Shown: positions 41,321 through 49,640 of the stretch, one piece after another
Position numbering within the stretch: position 1 is the stretch's first letter
Layout of the letters: each line of letters opens with the position of its first letter
Assembly (NCBI GenBank): GCA_028283765.1
Contig: JAPWJY010000002.1
Location: 62,001-126,000, forward strand
DNA from: Parvibaculaceae bacterium
GTDB taxonomy: Bacteria; Pseudomonadota; Alphaproteobacteria; Parvibaculales; Parvibaculaceae
Direction: 5' to 3'
Length of the DNA: 64,000 nt
Notes under the pieces: model-generated
The model's input: the letters and a program-made list of their open reading frames with translations, nothing else
What the model was told of the DNA's origin: nothing
The model's database searches: none
Position numbers and translations under genes: made by a program

Positions 41321-43258
41321 ATGAAAACCGGGCTTCATCGCTGGCACTATGTCGCCGGTCTGTCCATGGCTGCCCTTGTTGCGATCATGGCGCTGTGGAA
41401 CTGGAACTGGTTCCGCCCTCTGGCCGAAAGAGAGGCCTCCGGCGCTCTCGGCCGCAAGGTCACCATCGGAAATCTGGATGTTGCCCTTTCCCTGACGCCC
41501 ATGATCGTGCTGGACGGCATCACCATCGGCAATCCGGCCGGTTTTCCCGGCGACAGCACGATGGCGACCATCGACCGGCTCGCCGTCACCATCGACGGAC
41601 GGGCCGCGCTGGGCGGCACGATCCACCTGCCCGAAATCACCATCGATCATCCCCAGGGCGACTTCAGGGCCAATCCCAGGGGCAACCGGAACTGGATGTT
41701 CGGAGGAACCGGCGACAGCGGCGGCGCGCTCCCCCGGATCGACCGCCTCGTCATCAATAACGGCAACATCCGTTTCATCGACCCGGCGCTTGAGGCCGAT
41801 TTCCGCCTTGCGATCCACACGACCGATTCACAAAAATCCGGCGAGCAGCGGATCGTGGCGACCGCCAGCGGCACCTATGCGGCCCAGCCGATTTCCGCGG
41901 AATTCCGCGGTGGCGCGCTGCTCTCCATCCAGAGCCGGACGGAACCCTATCCGATCCGGCTGAGCCTCAAGAACGGAGCGACCACCCTTCTGCTGGCCGG
42001 CACCGTAAGCGATCCGGTCCATTTCGCCGGCGCGAACCTGAAGCTCGATCTCTCGGGCAAGGATCTCAACGATCTCTACCCGCTGATCGGCGTGCCGCTG
42101 GCGCCGACCCCGCCCTACAAGCTGACCGGACGGCTCAACTATATCCGCACCCTGATCCGTTTCGAGGATTTCACCGGCACGGTCGGCAGCAGCGATCTTT
42201 CCGGCACGTTCAGCGTCAATCCCCATGAGGAGCGGCCAAAGGTTTTCGCCGCGCTGACGTCGAAAAGCGTGGACCTTCGAGACCTTGGCGGCTTCATCGG
42301 CGCGAAGCCCGGCGATGAAAAAGCCCCGGGAGCACCCGCCGCAAAAACCGGCGCGAAAGTGCTGCCCGCGACGCCGATCAACCTGCCCGAGATCAAGGTC
42401 GCGAATTTCGACGTCCGTTATCACGCGGATCACATCAAGGGCGAGTCCATGCCGCTTGACGACATGACAGTGCACTTCATCATTCAGGATGGCCGGATCA
42501 TCCTGACGCCGCTTTCCTTCGGCATCGGCAAGGGGCAGATCCTCGCCAATGTGTCGCTCGATGCACGCGAAAAAGAGATGCAGACCAGGGGCGACATCGA
42601 TTTCCAGAAGCTGGACCTCCACCGGATACTGAGCAGCACCGGTCCGTTCGAGGGCAAGGGCACCATCGCGGGCAAGGCCGACATCAGGACCACCGGCAAC
42701 TCCGTGGCTGAAATGGCGGCAAATGGCGATGGCAACCTCAAGCTCTTCATGGAGGGCGGCAATCTCAGCGCCCTGCTGGTCAATCTCGCCGGGCTCGATC
42801 TCGGCAGTTCCGTGCTCTCCATGCTCGGCATCCCGAGCCGCGCCCCGGTCCGCTGCATGATCACGGACTTCGGCATGACGAAGGGACAGGTGAAAACGAG
42901 GCTGATGCTGATCGACACGACAGAAGCCAATATCAACGGCACCGGCAGCATCGATCTCGCCCGCGAGCAGATCGACTACAGGATCACGACGGACCCCAAG
43001 AATTTCAGCATCGGCTCGATTCAGGCGCCCATCCTGATCCGGGGCGCGCTGGGCAATCCCTCCATCTATCCCGATCCGGTCGCGCTGGGCGCGCGCGGCG
43101 GCACAGCGGCCGTGCTCGGCGTATTGCTGACGCCCCTTGGCGCGCTCATCCCGACGATTCAGCTCGGCCTTGGCGAGGACACGGATTGCGCCAAAACCAT
43201 CGCCGAGGTCAAGGCGGGCTCGCCATCATCGCCGAAGACCGAAGAAAAGAAGAACTGA
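41321..43258 (+). CDS. AsmA family protein
   Basis: 645-residue envelope protein anchored by one N-terminal helix (YVAGLSMAALVAIMALWNWNW). The N-terminal AsmA domain shows the family pattern GRKVTIGNLDVALSLTPMIVLDGITIGNPAGFPGDSTMATIDRLAVTID. The C-terminal half (from roughly residue 430) holds the AsmA_2-type KADIRTTGNSVAEMAANGDGNLKLFMEGGNLSALL repeat. Members bridge inner and outer membranes and move or regulate phospholipids. It is monocistronic; the next gene converges on it within 5 bases. Confidence 0.9.
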   Translation: MKTGLHRWHYVAGLSMAALVAIMALWNWNWFRPLAEREASGALGRKVTIGNLDVALSLTPMIVLDGITIGNPAGFPGDSTMATIDRLAVTIDGRAALGGTIHLPEITIDHPQGDFRANPRGNRNWMFGGTGDSGGALPRIDRLVINNGNIRFIDPALEADFRLAIHTTDSQKSGEQRIVATASGTYAAQPISAEFRGGALLSIQSRTEPYPIRLSLKNGATTLLLAGTVSDPVHFAGANLKLDLSGKDLNDLYPLIGVPLAPTPPYKLTGRLNYIRTLIRFEDFTGTVGSSDLSGTFSVNPHEERPKVFAALTSKSVDLRDLGGFIGAKPGDEKAPGAPAAKTGAKVLPATPINLPEIKVANFDVRYHADHIKGESMPLDDMTVHFIIQDGRIILTPLSFGIGKGQILANVSLDAREKEMQTRGDIDFQKLDLHRILSSTGPFEGKGTIAGKADIRTTGNSVAEMAANGDGNLKLFMEGGNLSALLVNLAGLDLGSSVLSMLGIPSRAPVRCMITDFGMTKGQVKTRLMLIDTTEANINGTGSIDLAREQIDYRITTDPKNFSIGSIQAPILIRGALGNPSIYPDPVALGARGGTAAVLGVLLTPLGALIPTIQLGLGEDTDCAKTIAEVKAGSPSSPKTEEKKN

Positions 43259-43262
43259 ACGG

Positions 43263-45584
43263 TCAGCCCGCCTGCGCCCTTACCAGCACGGGAATGGATT
43301 TCGCCGCGGGCGTCTTGCTCTTCGCGTCATGATGCGAAAGAGCAAGCAGACCATTGGTCTCAGGATAATAGGCGGCGATGGAGCCCTGTGGAATATCATA
43401 GGGCTTCACCTTGAAGCCGCGGGCGACCCGGCGGACGCCATCATTGGACAGCGCCTCCATCTCCACCAGCATTTCCGGCTCGATACCGCGCGTCTTCATG
43501 TCCTCGGCATTCATGAACACCACCATCCGTCCGCCAAAGACCCCGCGATAGCGGTCGTTCAGCGAATAGATGGTCGTGTTGTACTGGTCATGGCTGCGGA
43601 TCGTGGCAAGCCGCAACATGCCCTCGCCGGCAACCACGGGATCCTCCGTCAGCCCCTCATAAACCTTGAAGCAGGCCTTGCCCTCCGGCGTGTTCCAGAC
43701 CAGATTGCGCGCGGAATTCGTGAGGTGGAAGCCGCCGGGCTGGCGCACCCGCGCGTTGTAATCCTTGAACAGGACAGGGAACACGGCCTCGATCTTGTCA
43801 CGGATCAGATCGTAATCATTGGCGAAACCATCCCAGTCGATGCTGTTGTCGCCAAGGACCGCGCGCGCCATTTCACAGACGATGGCGACCTCCGACTTGA
43901 GCATCGGGCTCGGCGGCTCGACCAGACCGGCGGAGGCATGGACCATCGACATGCTGTCCTCCACCGTGACCGACTGGCGCGCGCCGTTGCGCACGTCGAT
44001 GTCGCTGCGCGCGAGGCACGGCAATATGAGGGATTTCTCCCCATGGACCAGATGGCCGCGATTGAGCTTGGTGGTGATCGCGACCGTGAGCCTGAGCTTG
44101 CGCATTGCGGCCTCGGCAATCTGCCTGTCGGGAATGGCCGCAACGAAATTGCCGCCGAGCGCGATGAAGATTTTCGAGCGCCCCTCGATCATCGCCTTGA
44201 TCGCATCGACCACCGCATGGCCATGTTCCTGAGGCGGATGAAAGCCGAAGACCTTCTCGATGCTGTCGAGCAGCGACTGTTTGGGCTTTTCATCGATGCC
44301 GACGGTGCGGTCGCCCTGCACGTTGGAATGGCCGCGCACCGGGCAGATGCCCGCGCCCGGACGGCCCATGTGTCCGCGCATCAACAGCAGGTTGGCGATC
44401 TGCTGCACATTCTCAACGCCCAGCCGGTGCTGGGTGATGCCCATGCCGAAACAGATGATGACGGACTTCGCCTCGATATAGATCTGCGCGATGCGCTCGA
44501 TCTGCGCGCGCGGCAGGCCCGAGAGGCGCAGCACCTCGTCCCATTCGACCTTGCGGATATTCTCCGCCAGCGCCTCGAAACCCACCGTGTGTTTTTCGAT
44601 GAAGGCGAGGTCCAGAACCGGCGCGCCGCCCGAAGCCATGGCCTTGTCGTGCGCTTCAAGCACCATCTTCATGATCGCCTTGAGCACGGCCATGTCGCCG
44701 CCGATGCGCACCTGGCAATATTCGCTGGCGATGCGGGTGGCGCCAAGCGTCGCCATCTCGACGGGATCCTGCGGCGAGGCGAAGCGTTCCAGTGCCCGTT
44801 CCTTGAGCGGATTGATGGCGACGATGGCCGCCCCGCGCCGGGACGCATTGCGCAGTTCCGTCATCATGCGCGGCGAATTGGTGCCCGGATTCTGGCCGAT
44901 CACGAAAATCGCATCGGCATGTTCAAAATCGTCGAGCGTCACCGTCCCCTTGCCGATGCCGATGCTGGCGGCGAGCCCCACGCTCGTCGCCTCATGGCAC
45001 ATATTCGAGCAATCGGGGAAATTGTTGGTGCCATAGCGGCGCACGAACAACTGATATAAAAAGGCCGCCTCGTTCGAGGTCCGGCCCGAGGTATAGAACT
45101 CCGCCTCGTCCGGATTGTCGAGCGCGCGCAATTCCCGGCCGATGAGATCGAAGGCATCCGCCCAATCTATTGGAACGAAGTGATCTGTCTGGGGATCATA
45201 CTGCATGGGTTGGGTCAGCCGGCCCTGCTCTTCAAGCCAGTAATCGCTCTTCTGCTCCAGCTCGGCGACGCTGTAGGCCGCGAAAAGCTCGCGGGTCACC
45301 CGGCGGCTGGTCAGCTCGGCGGAAACGGCCTTCGCACCGTTCTCGCAGAATTCGAACGAGCTGGTGTGTTTGGGGTCGGGCCAGGCGCAACCGGGGCAAT
45401 CGAAGCCCGCGGGCTGGTTCATGGAGAGCAGGGCGCGCGAGCCCTTCATGACGATGCTCTGTTCCCTGAGCGCCCGGGCCGTGGCCTGCAACGCGCCCCA
45501 GCCGCCTGCGGGCGATTCATAGGGCTCGAACTGCGGGCCGGCCTCCGGCTCCTCGATATGCGTCGATGAGGGTTTGTCAGACAT
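43263..45584 (-). CDS. FdhF/YdeP-family molybdopterin oxidoreductase (formate dehydrogenase-like)
   Basis: 773-residue cytoplasmic molybdopterin oxidoreductase of the YdeP/FdhF-like alpha-subunit group. N-terminal cysteines C63-x2-C66-x13-C80 (FDCPGCAWPDP ... FEFCENG) probably hold an iron-sulfur cluster. The active-site region is YTSGRTSNEAAFLYQLFVRRYGTNNFPDCSNMCHEATS. GMGITQHRLGVENVQQIANLLLMRG and the molybdopterin-binding C-terminal domain follow. No selenocysteine is evident. The start overlaps fdhD by 8 bases, which is consistent with FdhD being its sulfurtransferase. YdeP-type enzymes are linked to acid resistance in E. coli; the substrate here is uncertain. Confidence 0.9.
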   Translation of the reverse strand: MSDKPSSTHIEEPEAGPQFEPYESPAGGWGALQATARALREQSIVMKGSRALLSMNQPAGFDCPGCAWPDPKHTSSFEFCENGAKAVSAELTSRRVTRELFAAYSVAELEQKSDYWLEEQGRLTQPMQYDPQTDHFVPIDWADAFDLIGRELRALDNPDEAEFYTSGRTSNEAAFLYQLFVRRYGTNNFPDCSNMCHEATSVGLAASIGIGKGTVTLDDFEHADAIFVIGQNPGTNSPRMMTELRNASRRGAAIVAINPLKERALERFASPQDPVEMATLGATRIASEYCQVRIGGDMAVLKAIMKMVLEAHDKAMASGGAPVLDLAFIEKHTVGFEALAENIRKVEWDEVLRLSGLPRAQIERIAQIYIEAKSVIICFGMGITQHRLGVENVQQIANLLLMRGHMGRPGAGICPVRGHSNVQGDRTVGIDEKPKQSLLDSIEKVFGFHPPQEHGHAVVDAIKAMIEGRSKIFIALGGNFVAAIPDRQIAEAAMRKLRLTVAITTKLNRGHLVHGEKSLILPCLARSDIDVRNGARQSVTVEDSMSMVHASAGLVEPPSPMLKSEVAIVCEMARAVLGDNSIDWDGFANDYDLIRDKIEAVFPVLFKDYNARVRQPGGFHLTNSARNLVWNTPEGKACFKVYEGLTEDPVVAGEGMLRLATIRSHDQYNTTIYSLNDRYRGVFGGRMVVFMNAEDMKTRGIEPEMLVEMEALSNDGVRRVARGFKVKPYDIPQGSIAAYYPETNGLLALSHHDAKSKTPAAKSIPVLVRAQAG

Positions 45585-46422
45585 GGCTGCCGCGTCCTTT
45601 CAGAAGCTGTTGCCCGTTCTCCATCATACCAGCTACCCGGTTAAAATGGGTGAAAACCTCAAAACCGTCGGCGCGGGCAACGGCAATGAGGGTAATTCCG
45701 GCCTCCTCCGCCATATGCACCGCAAGCGCCGTCGGCGCGGAGACGGCAACCAGAACGCAGACGCCCATGGCGGCGGTTTTCTGCACCATCTCGACCGAAA
45801 CCCGGCTCGTCAGCAGCACGATGCCATTGTCCGCCGCCTCGCCCTGCCGCGCCAATGCGCCCGCCAGCTTGTCGAGCGCATTGTGCCGTCCCACATCCTC
45901 GCGCAGGGCCACCAGCCCCTCCGCTGGCCGCCAGAAGCCAGCGCCATGGACGGCGCGCGTCTCGCGCCCCAGCGTCTGCGCCCCGGCAAGAGCCGCCATT
46001 GCCGCCATGACCTCGTCATAGCCGACAACGGGTCCCGCCTGCGTGACGAGACCGAGCGGGCGGACCGCTTCCTCAAGGCTCTCGATGCCGCAAAGCCCGC
46101 AGCCAGTCGGGCCCGCCAGCCTGCGGCGGCGCTCGGCCAGCGGGGCGGAACGGCCCGGCGCCAGCCATAGCCGCGCCTCCACGCCCGCCCCGGCCTCGAC
46201 AATCTCGATTTCCCGCACATCCGCCAGGCTGGCGATCACCCCTTCCGTCAGGCTGAAACCGAGCACGAAATCCTCAAGGTCCGCCGGGGTGGCCATCATC
46301 ACCGCATAGGTGGCGGCGTCATGCACGATCGCCACCGGCGTCTCCTGCGGGATCACCCGTTCGCCCGCCGAGACGCCGGCGGCGGTGAACTGATAGCGGG
46401 TCACGCGAACCGAACCGGCCAT
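45577..46422 (-). CDS. fdhD: Formate dehydrogenase accessory sulfurtransferase FdhD
   Basis: 281-residue cytoplasmic protein that passes sulfur from IscS to the molybdenum cofactor before insertion into formate dehydrogenases. The catalytic cysteines are C108 and C111 in GCGLCGIESLEE. Conserved DFVLGFSLTEGVI (around residue 51-63) and DVGRHNALDKLAGALAR are present. It directly precedes the FdhF-like gene with an 8-base overlap and diverges from mobA, giving a compact molybdoenzyme group. Confidence 0.94.
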   Translation of the reverse strand: MAGSVRVTRYQFTAAGVSAGERVIPQETPVAIVHDAATYAVMMATPADLEDFVLGFSLTEGVIASLADVREIEIVEAGAGVEARLWLAPGRSAPLAERRRRLAGPTGCGLCGIESLEEAVRPLGLVTQAGPVVGYDEVMAAMAALAGAQTLGRETRAVHGAGFWRPAEGLVALREDVGRHNALDKLAGALARQGEAADNGIVLLTSRVSVEMVQKTAAMGVCVLVAVSAPTALAVHMAEEAGITLIAVARADGFEVFTHFNRVAGMMENGQQLLKGRGSHV

Positions 46423-46503
46423 GAATTAATGCTCCCGAAAATGATCCACCGGCTAAAATACCGGCTCACGCGCCTGCCCGTCCCACCGGAGGGGCAACCG
46501 TCG

Positions 46504-47148
46504 ATGCCCAAGGATAACGCGAAACCGGAAAGCGGGGATAAGTTGCCGGAAAGCAGGTCAGCAGGAGTCACCGGAACAGGCGGGATGGCCGGCATCGTGC
46601 TGGCCGGAGGCCGCGCCGTCCGCTTCGGCTCCAACAAGGCCCTTGCCCCTTTCCGGGGCGAGCCCCTGATCGCCTGGAGCCTCGCGATCCTGCGTCCCGC
46701 CTGCCGGGCCATTGCCATCAACGGGCCTGAAACCACCGCCGGACCTCTGGGCCTGCCCGCCCTGCCCGATCCTCCCGGCGCGCCTCAAGGCCCTCTGGCC
46801 GGCGTGCTGGCCGGGCTCGACTGGGCCGCCGCGCAGGGCTTTGAAACCCTGATGACCGTGCCGTGTGACACGCCGTTCCTGCCTCGCGAAATGGCGGCCC
46901 GCTTCATATCGGAACTGGGCAATGCGCCCCTCATCGCCGCGCGCGCCGAACGGCCCCACCCGCTTTGCGCGCTCTGGCGCGTCGAGACCCGAACGGCGCT
47001 CAGGGCGCTTTCCCGCACCGGCAAACACCCGCCGCTCAGCGCCGTGCTGGAAAGCCTTGGCGGCATCTGGGCCGGTTTCCCGGATGAAAAAGCCTTCGCC
47101 AATCTCAATACGCAAGCCGAATTCGAGGCGGCACAACAGGTCCTCTGA
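46504..47148 (+). CDS. mobA: Molybdenum cofactor guanylyltransferase MobA
   Basis: 214-residue nucleotidyltransferase that adds GMP to molybdopterin to give the bis-MGD cofactor needed by the adjacent FdhF-like enzyme. The GTP loop is IVLAGGRAVRFGSNKALAPFRGEPLI, with the metal aspartate in VPCDTPFLP. Other family segments are PLAGVLAGLDWA and RPHPLCALWR. I choose ATG 46504, which has GGAGGGG 9 bases upstream; a start at 46441 or 46585 is also in frame. A strong terminator follows. Confidence 0.9.
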   Translation: MPKDNAKPESGDKLPESRSAGVTGTGGMAGIVLAGGRAVRFGSNKALAPFRGEPLIAWSLAILRPACRAIAINGPETTAGPLGLPALPDPPGAPQGPLAGVLAGLDWAAAQGFETLMTVPCDTPFLPREMAARFISELGNAPLIAARAERPHPLCALWRVETRTALRALSRTGKHPPLSAVLESLGGIWAGFPDEKAFANLNTQAEFEAAQQVL

Positions 47149-47153
47149 ACGGA

Positions 47154-47187
47154 AAAGCCCGGTTCCATCGCTGGAACCGGGCTTTCT
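47154..47187 (+). terminator. Intrinsic terminator between mobA and fusA (bidirectional)
   Basis: A 14-bp perfect stem, 47154-47167 against 47172-47185, with loop TCGC. The stem ends in TTT on one side and begins AAAA on the other, so it can act in both directions. Confidence 0.9.
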
Positions 47188-47240
47188 CAATTCATATGCG
47201 CAGACCGGCTCAAGGCCGCTCCGCGATCAGCCGTTCAGGC

Positions 47241-49388
47241 TCAGGCGGCGCTCTTCGCGCGGGCCGCCGCCACGATTTCGTCCTGCACGTTCCGGGGCAC
47301 CGGCTCATAGTGCGAGAACTCCATCGAGTAGGACGCCCGGCCGCTGGTCATGCCGCGCAACTGGCCGATATAGCCGAACATTTCCGACAGCGGCACGGAT
47401 GCCTCGACGGCGATGGAGCTGCCGCGCTCAAGCTGGCCCACGATCTGGCCGCGGCGGCGATTGATGTCGCCGATGACGTCGCCCAGATTATCCTCGGGCG
47501 TCACCACCTCGACCTTCATGACCGGCTCGAGGATGATCGGCGAGGCAAGCTTCAGCGCTTCGCGGAAGCAGGCCTTGGCGGCGATTTCGAAGGTCAGCGC
47601 GTTCGAGTCGACGTCATGGTATTTGCCGTCCACGAGGCGCGCCACGAAGTCCACCGTCGGGAAGCCGGCGAGCACGCCGTCTTCCTTCTGCATCTTCAGG
47701 CCCTTTTCGACCGAAGGAATATATTCGCGGGGAATGGCGCCACCGACGACCTTGTCCTCGAACACGAACCCTTCGCCGCGCTCAAGCGGCGCGAACTGGA
47801 TCTTCACTTCGGCGTACTGGCCCGAACCGCCGGTCTGCTTCTTGTGGGTGTAGACATGCTCGACCGGCTTGGTGAAGGTTTCGCGATAGGCCACCTGCGG
47901 ACGGCCCATGGTGCCTTCGACGTTGAACTCGGTCCGCATGCGGTCGAGCGTGACTTCAAGGTGAAGCTCGCCCATGCCGCGCAGAATGGTCTGGCCGGTG
48001 TCGCGGTCGGTTTCAAGCCGCAGCGAGGGGTCGGCACGCACCATCTTGCCGAGCGCGCTGCTGAACTTTTCCTGATCGCCCTTGTTCTTGGCTTCCACGG
48101 AAACCGAGATCACCGGATCGGGGAAACGCATGCGCTCCAGAATGACCGGCGCGTTGGCGTCGCACAGCGTGTCGCCCGTGTCGGTTTCCGAAAGGCTGAC
48201 GAAGGCGATGATGTCGCCCGCGCGGGCTTCCTCGATGGGGTTGGCTTCCTTGGCGAACATCTCGACCATGCGGCCGATCTTCTCGCGCTTGTCGCGGGTC
48301 GAGTTGACGACCGACATGCCCTTGGTGACGACGCCGGAATAAACGCGGGCGAAGGTCAGGGCGCCGAAATTGTCGTTGATCACCTTGAAGGCCAGCGCCG
48401 CGAAAGGCTCGTCGTCGCTGCAGATACGTTCGCCGAGCGGGTTGCCGTCGGCATCCACCGTCTTGATGGCTTCAACGTCGGTCGGCGCGGGCAGATAATC
48501 GACAACCGCATCGAGCACCTGCTGCACGCCCTTGTTCTTGTAGCTCGAACCGCAGAGCACCGGGGTGAAGGCACCCGAGAGCGTGCCGCGGCGGATGCAG
48601 GCGCGCAGCACCTCGACCGACGGGGCCTCGCCCGTGTCGAGATAGGCCATCATCGCCTCATCGTCCTGCTCGACCGCCGTATCGAGCAGCTTTGCCCGGT
48701 AGTCGGCGATCTTGCTCAGGATGTCGCGGTCTTCCGACACGGTGATCTTGAGCTTGTCGGCGAGATCGTCGGAAATCTCCATGATCTCCCACTGGGCGTC
48801 CTTGTCGTCCGAATGCCAGACCAGCGCCTTCATCTCGACCAGATCGATCATGCCCTGGAAATTGTCTTCCGAGCCGATGGGAAGCTGGAGCACGAGCGGG
48901 TTCGCGCCGAGACGGTTGGTGATCATGTCCACGCAGCGCGTGAAGTTCGCGCCGCTGCGGTCCATCTTGTTGACGTAGCAGAAGCGCGGCACGTTGTAGT
49001 TGTCGGCCAGACGCCAGTTGGTTTCCGACTGCGGCTCCACGCCGGCCACGCCGTCGAACACCACGACCGCGCCGTCGAGAACGCGCAGGCTGCGGTTCAC
49101 CTCGATGGTGAAGTCCACGTGGCCGGGGGTGTCGATGATGTTGATCTTCTTGCCACGCCAGAAGGTGGAAACAGCCGCGCTCTGGATCGTGATGCCGCGC
49201 TTCTGCTCCTGCTCCATGTAGTCGGTGGTCGTGGAGGTCTTCAGATCCTTCGTGTCATGGATGTCGATGATCGTGTGCTTGCGGCCTGTGTAGTACAGGA
49301 TGCGCTCCGTCGTCGTGGTCTTACCGGCATCGACATGCGCGATAATTCCGATATTGCGGACATCTGACAAAGGGGTTGTACGGGGCAT
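47241..49388 (-). CDS. fusA: Translation elongation factor G (stand-alone copy)
   Basis: 715-residue GTPase that drives ribosomal translocation. G1 is [12 protein letters not shown] (residues ~17-28), G3 is DTPGHVDF and G4 is NKMD. Domain II onward is complete, with the domain IV loop [19 protein letters not shown] and the C-terminal [13 protein letters not shown]. The switch region reads [24 protein letters not shown], where str-operon EF-G usually has a MDWMEQEQERGITI form. There is no rpsG, rpsL or tuf nearby: it stands alone between mobA and hrpB. That points to a second EF-G (paralogue) or a relocated gene. Its ribosome site is weak. Confidence 0.93.
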   Translation of the reverse strand: MPRTTPLSDVRNIGIIAHVDAGKTTTTERILYYTGRKHTIIDIHDTKDLKTSTTTDYMEQEQKRGITIQSAAVSTFWRGKKINIIDTPGHVDFTIEVNRSLRVLDGAVVVFDGVAGVEPQSETNWRLADNYNVPRFCYVNKMDRSGANFTRCVDMITNRLGANPLVLQLPIGSEDNFQGMIDLVEMKALVWHSDDKDAQWEIMEISDDLADKLKITVSEDRDILSKIADYRAKLLDTAVEQDDEAMMAYLDTGEAPSVEVLRACIRRGTLSGAFTPVLCGSSYKNKGVQQVLDAVVDYLPAPTDVEAIKTVDADGNPLGERICSDDEPFAALAFKVINDNFGALTFARVYSGVVTKGMSVVNSTRDKREKIGRMVEMFAKEANPIEEARAGDIIAFVSLSETDTGDTLCDANAPVILERMRFPDPVISVSVEAKNKGDQEKFSSALGKMVRADPSLRLETDRDTGQTILRGMGELHLEVTLDRMRTEFNVEGTMGRPQVAYRETFTKPVEHVYTHKKQTGGSGQYAEVKIQFAPLERGEGFVFEDKVVGGAIPREYIPSVEKGLKMQKEDGVLAGFPTVDFVARLVDGKYHDVDSNALTFEIAAKACFREALKLASPIILEPVMKVEVVTPEDNLGDVIGDINRRRGQIVGQLERGSSIAVEASVPLSEMFGYIGQLRGMTSGRASYSMEFSHYEPVPRNVQDEIVAAARAKSAA

Positions 49389-49586
49389 GAGAGCGACCTA
49401 ATGGTAATCGGCCATTTCAGAGGCCGGAGTACGACGAAAGGCGCGCCGAAAACGGACGCGCCAGAGACCTGAGATAAACGAGGCGACACTGCTGGGTCGA
49501 GTGTTCGAGCGCCTTGTACACATTATCCGCGAAAAAAGCAAAAGCCTGAAACCATGATCATTTCATGAACATGCGCCCGAAACCCG

Positions 49587-49628
49587 CCGGATAATTTAAC
49601 CGGTTGATATATAAAATATATTATCCGG
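49587..49628 (-). terminator. AT-rich inverted repeat after hrpB
   Basis: CCGGATAAT (49587-49595) and ATTATCCGG (49620-49628) are perfect 9-bp arms around a 24-base AT-rich centre that includes AACCGGTT. It is immediately downstream of the hrpB stop on the minus strand. The large loop makes terminator function uncertain; a protein-binding site is an alternative. Confidence 0.4.
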
Positions 49629-49640
49629 AACGGTCCACCC

